Shown here: in pieces, positions 1 through 6,374 of the stretch
Numbering within the stretch: position 1 is the first letter of the stretch
How the letters are laid out: each line of letters starts with the position of its first letter
From: Candidatus Melainabacteria bacterium
GTDB taxonomy: Bacteria > Cyanobacteriota > Vampirovibrionia > Obscuribacterales > Obscuribacteraceae
Reading direction: 5' to 3'
NCBI GenBank assembly: GCA_016209785.1
Contig: JACQVM010000433.1
Span: 1-8,687 of the forward strand
Length of the DNA stretch: 8,687 nucleotides
The notes under the pieces: model-generated
Told to the model about the DNA's origin: nothing
Database searches by the model: none
The model's input: only the letters and a program-made list of their open reading frames with translations
Program-made: the position numbers and the translations under genes

Positions 1-1
1 G

Positions 2-994
2 GAAGCAGTACGGATTGCCGACCGGTTTTACGAGTGCCGGGATCCTGAAACTATTGAACGCCAAGGGCGCCTGCAAAATTGCTTGTTGCTGGTGTTTATT
101 TCCCACATGATGATGGTGATAGCTTTTGTGAAACTCCAAGAGTATGAGATAGCCCATCCGCGCATTATTAGGGACGTAGATGTAAATTTTGAGTTTACGC
201 CTCCGCCTCCAGAGCCTCCACCTAAGGCCATGGAGATGCCAAAGGATATAGCACTTACAGCTGGTGCCAATATTAATCCTGGTTCGGAAGCAGCTCCCAA
301 GCCGCTCGAGTCCTCTAAAGTTGATATGCCTGCAATAAAGGCCTTGCAAACCCAGGAAACACCTACCCAGGTTCCCGCCAAGCCGGTGCCATCTCGCAGG
401 ACAACAATGGCTGCTCCTGTTGCAGTAACTGCTACAAATGTCCTTAGGACTCCTGTTGGTGCAATTGTTCCTAAGCAAGCACCAACTCCAACACCACCAC
501 CTCCTGTGGCTGGTGCAGCTTCAAACCAGCCTCTTTCAGGAACACCAACCCAAGGTGGGGCACCAGGAGGTATCGAGGGCGGCACTGGCACTGGTGGCGC
601 TGGCACAGGAGGTACGGGAGTTGGTCAAGGTAACGCTGGTGCTGGTACTGGTGAAGGGGCTCAAGGTGGGATGCAAATTGCCACCCGCTTGCCAACCGGT
701 GCTGCCAGAGCCATGGGCAATATTGCTCCGTATAGAAAGGATTTGCTGATGCGCTTGGCTCAAAACTGGCACCCTAAGAAAACATACGATCCAATTATAC
801 TGTTGTTACAAATAGATCATGATGGGCACTTGATTTCTGGGGAAATTTTCCAAAGTTCCGGCAGTAAGAAAGCTGACAAGGAGGCGCTGGCTGCTGCGCA
901 GGCAACTGAGTACGCTCCGCTGCCGGACTGGTATAAAGGAGATACACTAACCTTTAAGATTGAGTTGAGTAAGGTGGAGGCCATGAACCAGTGA
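2..994 (+). CDS. TonB-like energy transducer, 5'-partial
   Basis: Likely couples the inner-membrane proton gradient (through ExbB/ExbD-type partners, not seen here) to an outer-membrane process. The frame stays open to the left edge: 27 codons precede the first possible start, a TTG at 83, and they read as a cytoplasmic segment (RIADRFYECRDPETIERQ) leading into one membrane helix (LLLVFISHMMMVIAFV, about 83-130). I therefore treat it as 5'-truncated. The helix has a His where E. coli TonB has its essential His20. The typical beta-like stretch DVDVNFEF is followed by a proline run (PPPPEPPP). A long Pro-rich linker turns into a Gly/Thr/Ala-rich linker (about 557-675). The C-terminal 80 residues (about 728-976) match TonB_C: YRKDLLMRLAQNWHP, LLLQIDHDGHL, SSGSKKADKEAL and APLPDWY. 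The stop overlaps the next GTG start (GTGA). A TolA-like role is an alternative. Family assignment is firm; the transported substrate is unknown. Confidence 0.85.
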   Translation, partial: EAVRIADRFYECRDPETIERQGRLQNCLLLVFISHMMMVIAFVKLQEYEIAHPRIIRDVDVNFEFTPPPPEPPPKAMEMPKDIALTAGANINPGSEAAPKPLESSKVDMPAIKALQTQETPTQVPAKPVPSRRTTMAAPVAVTATNVLRTPVGAIVPKQAPTPTPPPPVAGAASNQPLSGTPTQGGAPGGIEGGTGTGGAGTGGTGVGQGNAGAGTGEGAQGGMQIATRLPTGAARAMGNIAPYRKDLLMRLAQNWHPKKTYDPIILLLQIDHDGHLISGEIFQSSGSKKADKEALAAAQATEYAPLPDWYKGDTLTFKIELSKVEAMNQ

Positions 995-3567
995 CGTATC
1001 AAGCAACACTTAGCCTAGCAGAAGAAGCTGAAGCTTCATTGTTTCAAAAGATAGTTGGTGGCATCTTTGGGTTTTTCAATTGTCTGGCAGTGCGTCTTGT
1101 TGTCATCTTTACGTTGGTGACGCTTGTAATGGCAGTTGTTGCTGATGTTTTGTATCCAAAACTTATGACTGGTTTTGCCAACAAGCTGGTTGTTCAACTG
1201 GCTGATCAGGCTAAAAAGAAGGCGTTGTCTGGTGGTGAAATCTTGCAGGTCGTCAACAAATACAACCTGGCATGGTATTACTTAACAACTTCAGATGCAA
1301 AAATCATTCCTTCAACGAAGGCTTATGCACCAGATTTGCAAAAGTATGGCATATCTGCCCGAGAGGTTGACTGGAAGGGAAGCCATTACTACGAGGCAGT
1401 TGAAAGCATTGGGAATGGGCAAATTCTTCATATTGGTGTGTACGCCGGACAAATAGTATTGCCCAACTTAAATGCTGGCATGATAGCTATGTGTGTTCCA
1501 GTCCCGATTGGTTACCTGGTGGTAGTTCTTATTGGAATGCTTGTCTTAATTATTGCGGCTTTGCATGCTTGTGTGAGCAGACCTCTCAGTCATCTAGCAC
1601 GAGCTTGTTACTCTTTGCTGCTTACACGGGAGGCATACTCGCATATAACGGGTGGTGGATTAAAGGTATCTGGTGCTGTAACTGAGGTGCAAAGTATTAG
1701 CAAGGGCTTAAGGGATATTCGTCGTCAATATGATGAGGCCGTGGCTGCACGCATTTCTAAGGAGGAACAACTTAAGCGCGAACGTAGCGAGCATGTAGAA
1801 GAAAAAACCATCATTGCCAAACAGTATGAAGAACAACTAGCTCAGTCTGAGCAAAAGCTGACAGAACTGCATACCAAAGAGGCCGAAGAAGAATTCATCA
1901 ACTCTCTGGGCCGCGAGCTTGATACGTTAAAGTCAAGCAAGCAAGTTTATCACCGTGTTCTTGAAAAATTAAATGATAAGTTTCCAACCAGTATCATATT
2001 TGGTGCCTTTTTCAGAGTGGCTAAGACAGTTGAGCCGTCTTTAGAGGCTTATCTTGGTTTTGACGAACGATCTGTGCAGGCCATAAAAAAGATTGATCAC
2101 AGCTCAATAGCTCGAGACATTCTCAACACTGGGCAGTATTTCATGATAGGACCACAGGCGCTTAGAGACTATGGCTACCAGCAACTGGCCCAAGCAAATT
2201 CCATACGCAACATTGTTTATATGCCAGTGAAGTTTCAAAACAGGAACTTAGGACTTTTGGCCTTTTATTTTGTCCAAGAAGGACAAACAGTCCAGGAACG
2301 CTTGCGTGTTTTGAGAAACGTAGTGGACTTAACAGCACGTGCCTTATATCAAGTTGTTCTTTATGAAGAAGAGACTGAAGCAGCCCGAACAGATCCTATG
2401 ACAGGGCTGCGCAACAAGAAGTTCTTTTACGAGATTATGCCCCAGATATTTGAGCGGGCTGCCGCCAAGCCTAATGAGAACCCAATTTCCTTTATTATGA
2501 TTGATGGAGATCATTTTAAGTCGGTCAACGATACATATGGTCATCAGGTAGGCGATCGGATGCTGCAAGACCTGGCTAAGGTAATTAGGCAGTGTGTACG
2601 TACGCAAGATTCTCTGGAGCGCTCAACCGGTCCAGGTGATTATCTTATCCGTTATGGCGGTGAGGAGTTTGTTGTGGTGATGGAGGCTGCCGATGCCCAA
2701 AAGGCTGTGGCTGTAGCTGAGCGTATTCGTCAGGCGGTGGAAAGCAAAGCTGATTGGCCAGGCGGTATTGCCAGATGGACTGTTTCTTTGGGAGTAGCAA
2801 CTTACCCGGTTGATGCCAAGAAGCCAGATGATTTGATGTCCAAAGCCGACACAGCCCTTTATTACGTAAAAGAAGAGCTAGGACGCAATCATGTCTGTCA
2901 TGCACAGCAGGTGCCTAAAGCCTTTAAGGCTAAGAAAACAGCAGCAGCTATTACCGGCGAGCTGGGTGTTTTTGATGCAGCAGGCTTGCTCCAGTCAATT
3001 GCCAGCAGCCAGAAGACCGGTGTTCTTACGGTAACTGCAGGTGCTGATGGCAAGCAACTGTGGATGTTGTTTGAAAATGGCAAGCCAATGCAAGCAAGAA
3101 TGGGCAAGATGGCTGGCAATGCAGCAATTGTGGAGTTCATTGTTACCTTTGAAGAAGGTGCTTTTAACTTCCAGGAGCGGGTACAAGCTGGTCGGGAAAC
3201 AAAGCTGCCTAAACTAGAGGACACCTACAACGTAACCAAGTCACTAGACCGTTGCATTATGGACGGAGCCTTGGCTCAAGATAACTTCAATGCCTCAAAA
3301 ACCATCTTGCCTAGTGCAGAAGTTTATATACGACCCATTGCCCAAGCAGACTTTAATGCTCGCTGGACTGCGCTGTCCCAGTTGAAGGAAGACGATCGTC
3401 CTTCACCAGAAGAATTTCAGAACATGGCTGAAATCATCAAACGCTCTGATGGTTCTGTGACTGTGGGTGTCATATTTAAGCAGCTTGAGCCTATTGCTGT
3501 TTATCATCTCTGGCGTGCTGCAGCACTTTTGGTACAGCATGGATTAGTACAAACCAAGGCTAAGTAA
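991..3567 (+). CDS. Membrane diguanylate cyclase: GAF-like, GGDEF, PATAN (DUF4388)
   Basis: Predicted to make cyclic di-GMP from two GTP at the inner membrane. Layout by residue: membrane helix about 33-55, external sensor region 56-166, second helix about 169-191, charged coiled coil about 240-315, GAF-like region about 320-455, then GGDEF about 462-635. The GGDEF domain has DPMTGLRNKKFF, metal-binding MIDGDHFKSVND (Asp505) and the active-site GGEEF at 556-560. A PATAN/DUF4388 domain follows (about 654-729: ITGELGVFDAAGLLQSI, LFENGKPMQARMG, EEGAFNFQE), then a helical linker and a winged-helix-like tail (about 800-855). The GTG start at 991 is preceded by a purine-rich GGTGGAGG ribosome site (973-980) and overlaps the TonB-like stop by 4 bases. 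An RxxD motif (RTQD, 537-540) is separated from the active loop by 10 extra residues, so product inhibition may be altered. Catalytic residues look intact; the sensed signal is unknown. Confidence 0.9.
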   Translation: MTYQATLSLAEEAEASLFQKIVGGIFGFFNCLAVRLVVIFTLVTLVMAVVADVLYPKLMTGFANKLVVQLADQAKKKALSGGEILQVVNKYNLAWYYLTTSDAKIIPSTKAYAPDLQKYGISAREVDWKGSHYYEAVESIGNGQILHIGVYAGQIVLPNLNAGMIAMCVPVPIGYLVVVLIGMLVLIIAALHACVSRPLSHLARACYSLLLTREAYSHITGGGLKVSGAVTEVQSISKGLRDIRRQYDEAVAARISKEEQLKRERSEHVEEKTIIAKQYEEQLAQSEQKLTELHTKEAEEEFINSLGRELDTLKSSKQVYHRVLEKLNDKFPTSIIFGAFFRVAKTVEPSLEAYLGFDERSVQAIKKIDHSSIARDILNTGQYFMIGPQALRDYGYQQLAQANSIRNIVYMPVKFQNRNLGLLAFYFVQEGQTVQERLRVLRNVVDLTARALYQVVLYEEETEAARTDPMTGLRNKKFFYEIMPQIFERAAAKPNENPISFIMIDGDHFKSVNDTYGHQVGDRMLQDLAKVIRQCVRTQDSLERSTGPGDYLIRYGGEEFVVVMEAADAQKAVAVAERIRQAVESKADWPGGIARWTVSLGVATYPVDAKKPDDLMSKADTALYYVKEELGRNHVCHAQQVPKAFKAKKTAAAITGELGVFDAAGLLQSIASSQKTGVLTVTAGADGKQLWMLFENGKPMQARMGKMAGNAAIVEFIVTFEEGAFNFQERVQAGRETKLPKLEDTYNVTKSLDRCIMDGALAQDNFNASKTILPSAEVYIRPIAQADFNARWTALSQLKEDDRPSPEEFQNMAEIIKRSDGSVTVGVIFKQLEPIAVYHLWRAAALLVQHGLVQTKAK

Positions 3568-3570
3568 CGG

Positions 3571-4029
3571 TTATGCAGATGGTGGTGGCTCGTGGCAATC
3601 GAGATATTTCTGCAGAATAATGGCTGCCGATTGACGATCAACCAGACTTTTGTTAGTTCCGGTTTTGACACCTTGAAGTGTCAGTGTGCGAATAGCTGAT
3701 ATTGTGCTTAAACGCTCATCTTCGTAAATAATTGGCAGTCCACTGGCTCTGGCAAGCTTGCGAGCAAAAGCTTGTACCTTTTGGGCTTGTTCACCAATTG
3801 TTCCATCCATGTTTTTTGGCAAGCCAACCACAATTTCTACAGCTCCATGCCTGCGGGCCATATTTATGACAGCCTGGATATCTTTGCGTAAGTTGGTGCG
3901 CTCTATGGTCTCGAGCCCAGCAGCCGTGATTCCAAGTGGATCGGAAATTGCTACACCAATGCGCTTGTCTCCAACATCGAGTCCAATGATGCGTGGTTTT
4001 GCACTCACTTGAAAAGCTGTGTCCTGCAA
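3571..4029 (-). CDS. ruvX: RuvX/YqgF-type Holliday junction resolvase or pre-rRNA nuclease
   Basis: A cytoplasmic RNase H-fold nuclease of the YqgF family, known in bacteria for 16S rRNA 5'-end maturation and proposed as an alternative Holliday junction resolvase. At 152 residues it has family length. Motifs in order: GLDVGDKRIGVAISD with the first catalytic Asp18, VVGLPKNMDGTIGEQA (67-82), YEDERLST (102-109) and VDRQSAAIILQKYLD with Asp131. The start drawn is TTG at 4029; a GTG at 4008 (protein beginning VSAKPRIIGLD) would also leave the domain whole, and no strong ribosome site separates them. No ATG lies between the upstream in-frame stop and the domain. The gene converges on the cyclase gene with only 3 bp between stops, so each transcript's end must lie in the other gene. 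It appears to be transcribed alone. Confidence 0.93.
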   Translation of the reverse strand: MQDTAFQVSAKPRIIGLDVGDKRIGVAISDPLGITAAGLETIERTNLRKDIQAVINMARRHGAVEIVVGLPKNMDGTIGEQAQKVQAFARKLARASGLPIIYEDERLSTISAIRTLTLQGVKTGTNKSLVDRQSAAIILQKYLDCHEPPPSA

Positions 4030-4045
4030 GCACTTACTACAAACT

Positions 4046-4071
4046 ATTATCAGAAGTTATCTTACTATCAA
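4046..4071 (-). promoter_or_regulatory. Possible ruvX promoter
   Basis: On the minus strand, TTGATA (4066-4071; 5 of 6 to the -35 consensus) and GATAAT (4046-4051; 5 of 6 to -10) face ruvX. The spacer is only 14 bp, shorter than the usual 16-18, so this is tentative. It lies in the 115 bp divergent gap between ruvX and the sixA-type gene. Confidence 0.25.
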
Positions 4072-4144
4072 TTGAGCTCACAATGATGAGGCTTATCGGA
4101 AAGATTATTTCTAGCGGAGGTCCAGTAAGACATAGGGCGGTACA

Positions 4145-4660
4145 ATGGCACCTATGAAACTGTACTTGGTTAGACATGGTATTGCCACGCAACGTCTTGG
4201 CGGAAGTATTGTTAATGATGCGCAAAGACCGCTTACTGAAGAGGGACTGACAGAGACCCGCTTGGTGTCCTTAGGACTTAAACGCCTTGGGGTCAAGCTT
4301 GATCTTATTTTGACAAGTCCGCTGGTTAGAGCCTTTCAAACTGCTGAAATCTTTGCCGAAACCTTTAATGCAGCACAAGTTATGCGTGTGTGTGATGCTC
4401 TTGCCCCAGGCGGCACGGCCAGCGACCTTTACAAGACGTTGCGTGAATTTAAGCAGGCTCAGGAAGTCTTTCTTGTAGGTCATGAGCCTGATATGGGGCG
4501 CCTAGCAGCTATGCTTTTGTGGGCAGGCCCAGAGCTGGATATTCCCTTTAAGAAAGCTGGTGTTTGTCGTATTGATATCTCTAACGTTCCACCCACTGCA
4601 CCAGGGACTTTGAAGTGGTTTATTACACCTAAGATTTCTCTTTTGCTGGCAGGAAAATAA
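4145..4660 (+). CDS. sixA: SixA-type phosphohistidine phosphatase
   Basis: Histidine-phosphatase-superfamily protein of the short SixA branch, which removes phosphate from phosphohistidine on signalling or PTS-type carrier proteins in the cytoplasm. At 171 residues it is close to E. coli SixA (161). It shows the catalytic LVRHGIA motif with Arg10-His11-Gly12, the second phosphate-binding Arg63 in LTSPLVRAFQTAEIF, and the second catalytic His113 in LVGHEPDMGRLA. No extra domain is present. Two ATGs are possible: 4145, used here, with the purine-rich AGGGCGG ending 4 bp before it, and 4154, which begins with the family-typical MKLYLVRHG. The gene stands alone, divergent from ruvX and convergent with the DUF3465 gene. 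No histidine kinase or phosphotransfer protein is nearby, so its substrate cannot be inferred from context. Confidence 0.9.
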   Translation: MAPMKLYLVRHGIATQRLGGSIVNDAQRPLTEEGLTETRLVSLGLKRLGVKLDLILTSPLVRAFQTAEIFAETFNAAQVMRVCDALAPGGTASDLYKTLREFKQAQEVFLVGHEPDMGRLAAMLLWAGPELDIPFKKAGVCRIDISNVPPTAPGTLKWFITPKISLLLAGK

Positions 4661-4664
4661 GTAA

Positions 4665-4688
4665 CCTAGGCATCCATGTCTGGGTTTT
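4665..4688 (+). terminator. Probable intrinsic terminator of the sixA-type gene
   Basis: Four bases after the TAA, CCTAGGCAT (4665-4673) can pair with ATGTCTGGG (4676-4684) in RNA, using two G-U pairs, with a tight 4-base loop (TCCA) once the last pair opens. TTTT follows at 4685-4688, then GGTT. A further outer pairing AGTAACC (4660-4666) with GGTTACT (4689-4695) exists. On the opposite strand the G-U pairs become C-A mismatches, so it should work mainly for the plus-strand gene. Confidence 0.55.
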
Positions 4689-4690
4689 GG

Positions 4691-5131
4691 TTACTGATAT
4701 CTTTGTCCATTGAACTCAATCCAACCAGGTTCATGATGGGTTGAATTGCTGTGATGAGTCCAATGAATGACACCGCCTTTTTCATTCCAGATGTACTCGC
4801 CATGGATTGTCACAATATCCCCTGCCCGTACAGGCACCCTTGGGGCCATCTGTGTATCGTGGGCTACCAATACTGTGGTGCCATTTGTTAGTTGGAGGAG
4901 AAATCGCTGGTGAGGGATGCCTACCGTGTCATCAGATAAAAGTTTCAGTACTGGGGCTTCAACTGTTAAATGGACTCTCTTAAGATGTAACTTTTGAGCT
5001 GCCAACACGTCGGTTTGCCCAGCATAAGTTGTGGACTTAGTTAAAGTGTCAGCCAGCGTACTGTTGAACAGTGCAATTAGGACAAGCAAGACTAATGTTA
5101 ATGCGGCGTTGACAATATTAGCTGGCTTCAT
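4691..5131 (-). CDS. DUF3465 family protein, predicted secreted or membrane-anchored
   Basis: Function unknown. The 146-residue product begins with a short basic start and a hydrophobic stretch (about 6-27, VNAALTLVLLVLIALFNS) that could be a signal peptide or an N-terminal anchor, placing the rest outside the inner membrane. The C-terminal half matches the strongly conserved DUF3465 core: GIPHQRFLLQL (71-81), LVAHDTQMAPRVPV, GDIVTIHGEYIWNEKGG and VIHWTHH, ending GWIEFNGQRYQ. The alternating beta-like pattern suggests a small barrel fold, which is inference. The several His residues in the WTHH...THHEPGW segment could bind metal, but nothing here proves it. The ATG start at 5131 has a weak AAGAAG ribosome site. 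It is divergent from the fusion-protein gene across a 170 bp control region and convergent with the sixA-type gene. Confidence 0.88.
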   Translation of the reverse strand: MKPANIVNAALTLVLLVLIALFNSTLADTLTKSTTYAGQTDVLAAQKLHLKRVHLTVEAPVLKLLSDDTVGIPHQRFLLQLTNGTTVLVAHDTQMAPRVPVRAGDIVTIHGEYIWNEKGGVIHWTHHSNSTHHEPGWIEFNGQRYQ

Positions 5132-5200
5132 AGTTGCTTCTTGAGACCCTCAGTTAGTTAAAAGGAAGTGGCTAGCGTACGACAAGAACAGCTCGGAATG

Positions 5201-5246
5201 TATACCAGCTATAGACGTAAGGGACTCTTTTTATAGCTGTGGTATA
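5201..5246. repeat. Inverted repeat in the divergent control region
   Basis: TATACCAGCTATA (5201-5213) is repeated in reverse complement as TATAGCTGTGGTATA (5232-5246), a 13 bp match interrupted by a 2-base insertion in the right arm, around an 18-base centre. Each outer arm holds a TGGTATA sequence pointing outward (minus strand 5201-5207; plus strand 5240-5246) that resembles an extended -10 element. It may be an operator or paired promoter cores for the two divergent genes. No poly-T follows the stem immediately, so a terminator is less likely. Confidence 0.6.
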
Positions 5247-5265
5247 TAGTGGCCAGTAGAGAACC

Positions 5266-5294
5266 TTGCCAGGTTCAGTTTAAGCCAATATAGT
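5266..5294 (+). promoter_or_regulatory. Sigma70-type promoter of the fusion-protein operon
   Basis: TTGCCA (5266-5271, 5 of 6 to consensus), a spacer of exactly 17 bp, then TATAGT (5289-5294, 5 of 6). Transcription would be expected to begin about 7 bases later, at 5301-5302, which coincides with the ATG at 5302. No ribosome-binding sequence lies between, which fits leaderless translation. Confidence 0.6.
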
Positions 5295-5301
5295 GTGCAT
5301 G

Positions 5302-6372
5302 ATGACGTCTTCTATATATCTTACCGGAAGCACAATAGAGCCCATCGAACGATTGGGCCAGGTCAGCGAGCCAGACTGGCGAACGCTTGCTATGACCAAG
5401 CTCCAGAGATATGGCTTGAAGGTGTTAAATCCTTTGGAGCTTACCTGGTCGGCTGTGGATCAAGGCTCTGGGCTTGAGCAAAGGGTTCGCCATGCCCTAG
5501 ATCTCATAAACCAGTGTGACGCTGTTTTAGCCAACTTAGTGAGAGCAGGCTATGGAACAGCCATGGAAATCTTTTATGCTTATCGCCATGGCAAAATGGT
5601 CACAGTAGTAGGACAGTCACCATTTAGCCCATGGGTTCTTTCACACTCGCAGGCCCGCTTTCCGGACATTGACCATGCGCTTAATTACCTTATCGGTGAG
5701 CAACCGCAGCTTGACCATATAAGTTTAGCTCTTCAGCATGAGAGTGCGTTTTGTGAGCGTTATGAGCAGTTTCCTCCTGATGGTGAGCCTGATTATCAGT
5801 TTTTAGGTGGAGAATTGCCAGTGCTCATCGTAGCTCCCCATGCCACAGCCTTTTTCCGGGAAGGTGAGTTTCATGAGCCAGATAGCCTGACTGGAGCTAT
5901 GGCTGCTTTACTTAACCGCTTGTCTGGCTGTCATGCGCTTATGTCTTCCTATTGCTGTGTGGCAGATCCTTGTTGGCACATAGAGACACCTATGGTAAGA
6001 ACGCTAGCAGATATTGTAAAAACCGGACAAATTGGTCTTGTGCTAGTGCTTTTAGGTTTGTCGTGGCATGACTCGCCAGGCATACATGTAAGTGCGCAGG
6101 GCTTAGACGAAGTCAGCGCAGAAGATTTAGCGTGCCGGCTGCGCTTACGTCTGGGAGCTTTAGAGCCTGTGGCAGTTAATCAGTTTGACAATTTAGCGTT
6201 GCCTCTGACACGCTTTATTTCTGAGGGCCTGGCTGTTCCTGTGTTATCCATTAAGATGCACAAGCGTTATCGTATGCCTAGGCTCCAGCCAGCCTTATTT
6301 TCCCAGATTGTTGAGTTGCTTAGTGATTTTATTGGGGAAACAGGTTTAGAGTTATTGCGGAGTCGCTGCTAA
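5302..6372 (+). CDS. Nucleoside deoxyribosyltransferase-like / N-formylglutamate amidohydrolase-like fusion protein
   Basis: I do not know a characterised protein with this layout. Residues 1 to about 130 resemble nucleoside 2-deoxyribosyltransferases: IYLTGSTI at the start, VLNPLE, NQCDAVLANL with a likely active-site Asp73, and GYGTAMEIFYAYRHGK with the likely nucleophile Glu89. Residues about 170-345 resemble the FGase/HutG-like amidohydrolases: LPVLIVAPHATAFFREGE with His180, DPCWH (222-226), LSWHDSPGIHV (253-263), and VPVLSIKMHKRYRMP near the end. Family positions appear changed: the usual DLHG reads LSWHD and the usual QxE reads SIKM (Lys318 for Glu). The second domain may therefore be inactive or have a new role. 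There is no signal peptide, so it is probably cytoplasmic. The start is chosen at ATG 5302 because the promoter's -10 box overlaps an alternative GTG at 5293; ATG 5299 is also possible. It leads a run with cutA (2 bp gap) and an acyl-CoA synthetase gene. The first domain is moderately sure, the second less so. Confidence 0.7.
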   Translation: MTSSIYLTGSTIEPIERLGQVSEPDWRTLAMTKLQRYGLKVLNPLELTWSAVDQGSGLEQRVRHALDLINQCDAVLANLVRAGYGTAMEIFYAYRHGKMVTVVGQSPFSPWVLSHSQARFPDIDHALNYLIGEQPQLDHISLALQHESAFCERYEQFPPDGEPDYQFLGGELPVLIVAPHATAFFREGEFHEPDSLTGAMAALLNRLSGCHALMSSYCCVADPCWHIETPMVRTLADIVKTGQIGLVLVLLGLSWHDSPGIHVSAQGLDEVSAEDLACRLRLRLGALEPVAVNQFDNLALPLTRFISEGLAVPVLSIKMHKRYRMPRLQPALFSQIVELLSDFIGETGLELLRSRC

Positions 6373-6374
6373 AC

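Noticed and set aside
28..606. Long antisense frame (192 codons) opposite the TonB-like gene
   Set aside because: It mirrors the Pro/Gly-rich low-complexity linker, which removes stops on the other strand, and it has no recognisable domain.
438..772. Other overlapping frames across the TonB linker on both strands
   Set aside because: Products are Leu/Gln/His-rich shadows of the repetitive linker, with no motif or ribosome site.
2344..3224. Minus-strand frames of 86-108 codons inside the cyclase gene
   Set aside because: They lie wholly within a well-supported gene and show no family motif.
4037..4296. Minus-strand frames overlapping the start of the sixA-type gene
   Set aside because: They cross the divergent control region and the RHG-coding segment, and no protein family is recognisable.
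5201..5246. The inverted repeat as an intrinsic terminator or a small RNA
   Set aside because: There is no T run directly after the stem, the arms are A/T-rich, and the loop is long; an operator or promoter role fits the divergent position better.
5293..5295. GTG start for the fusion protein
   Set aside because: It overlaps the predicted -10 box and has no ribosome site; two ATGs follow within 9 bases and the conserved domain begins after them.
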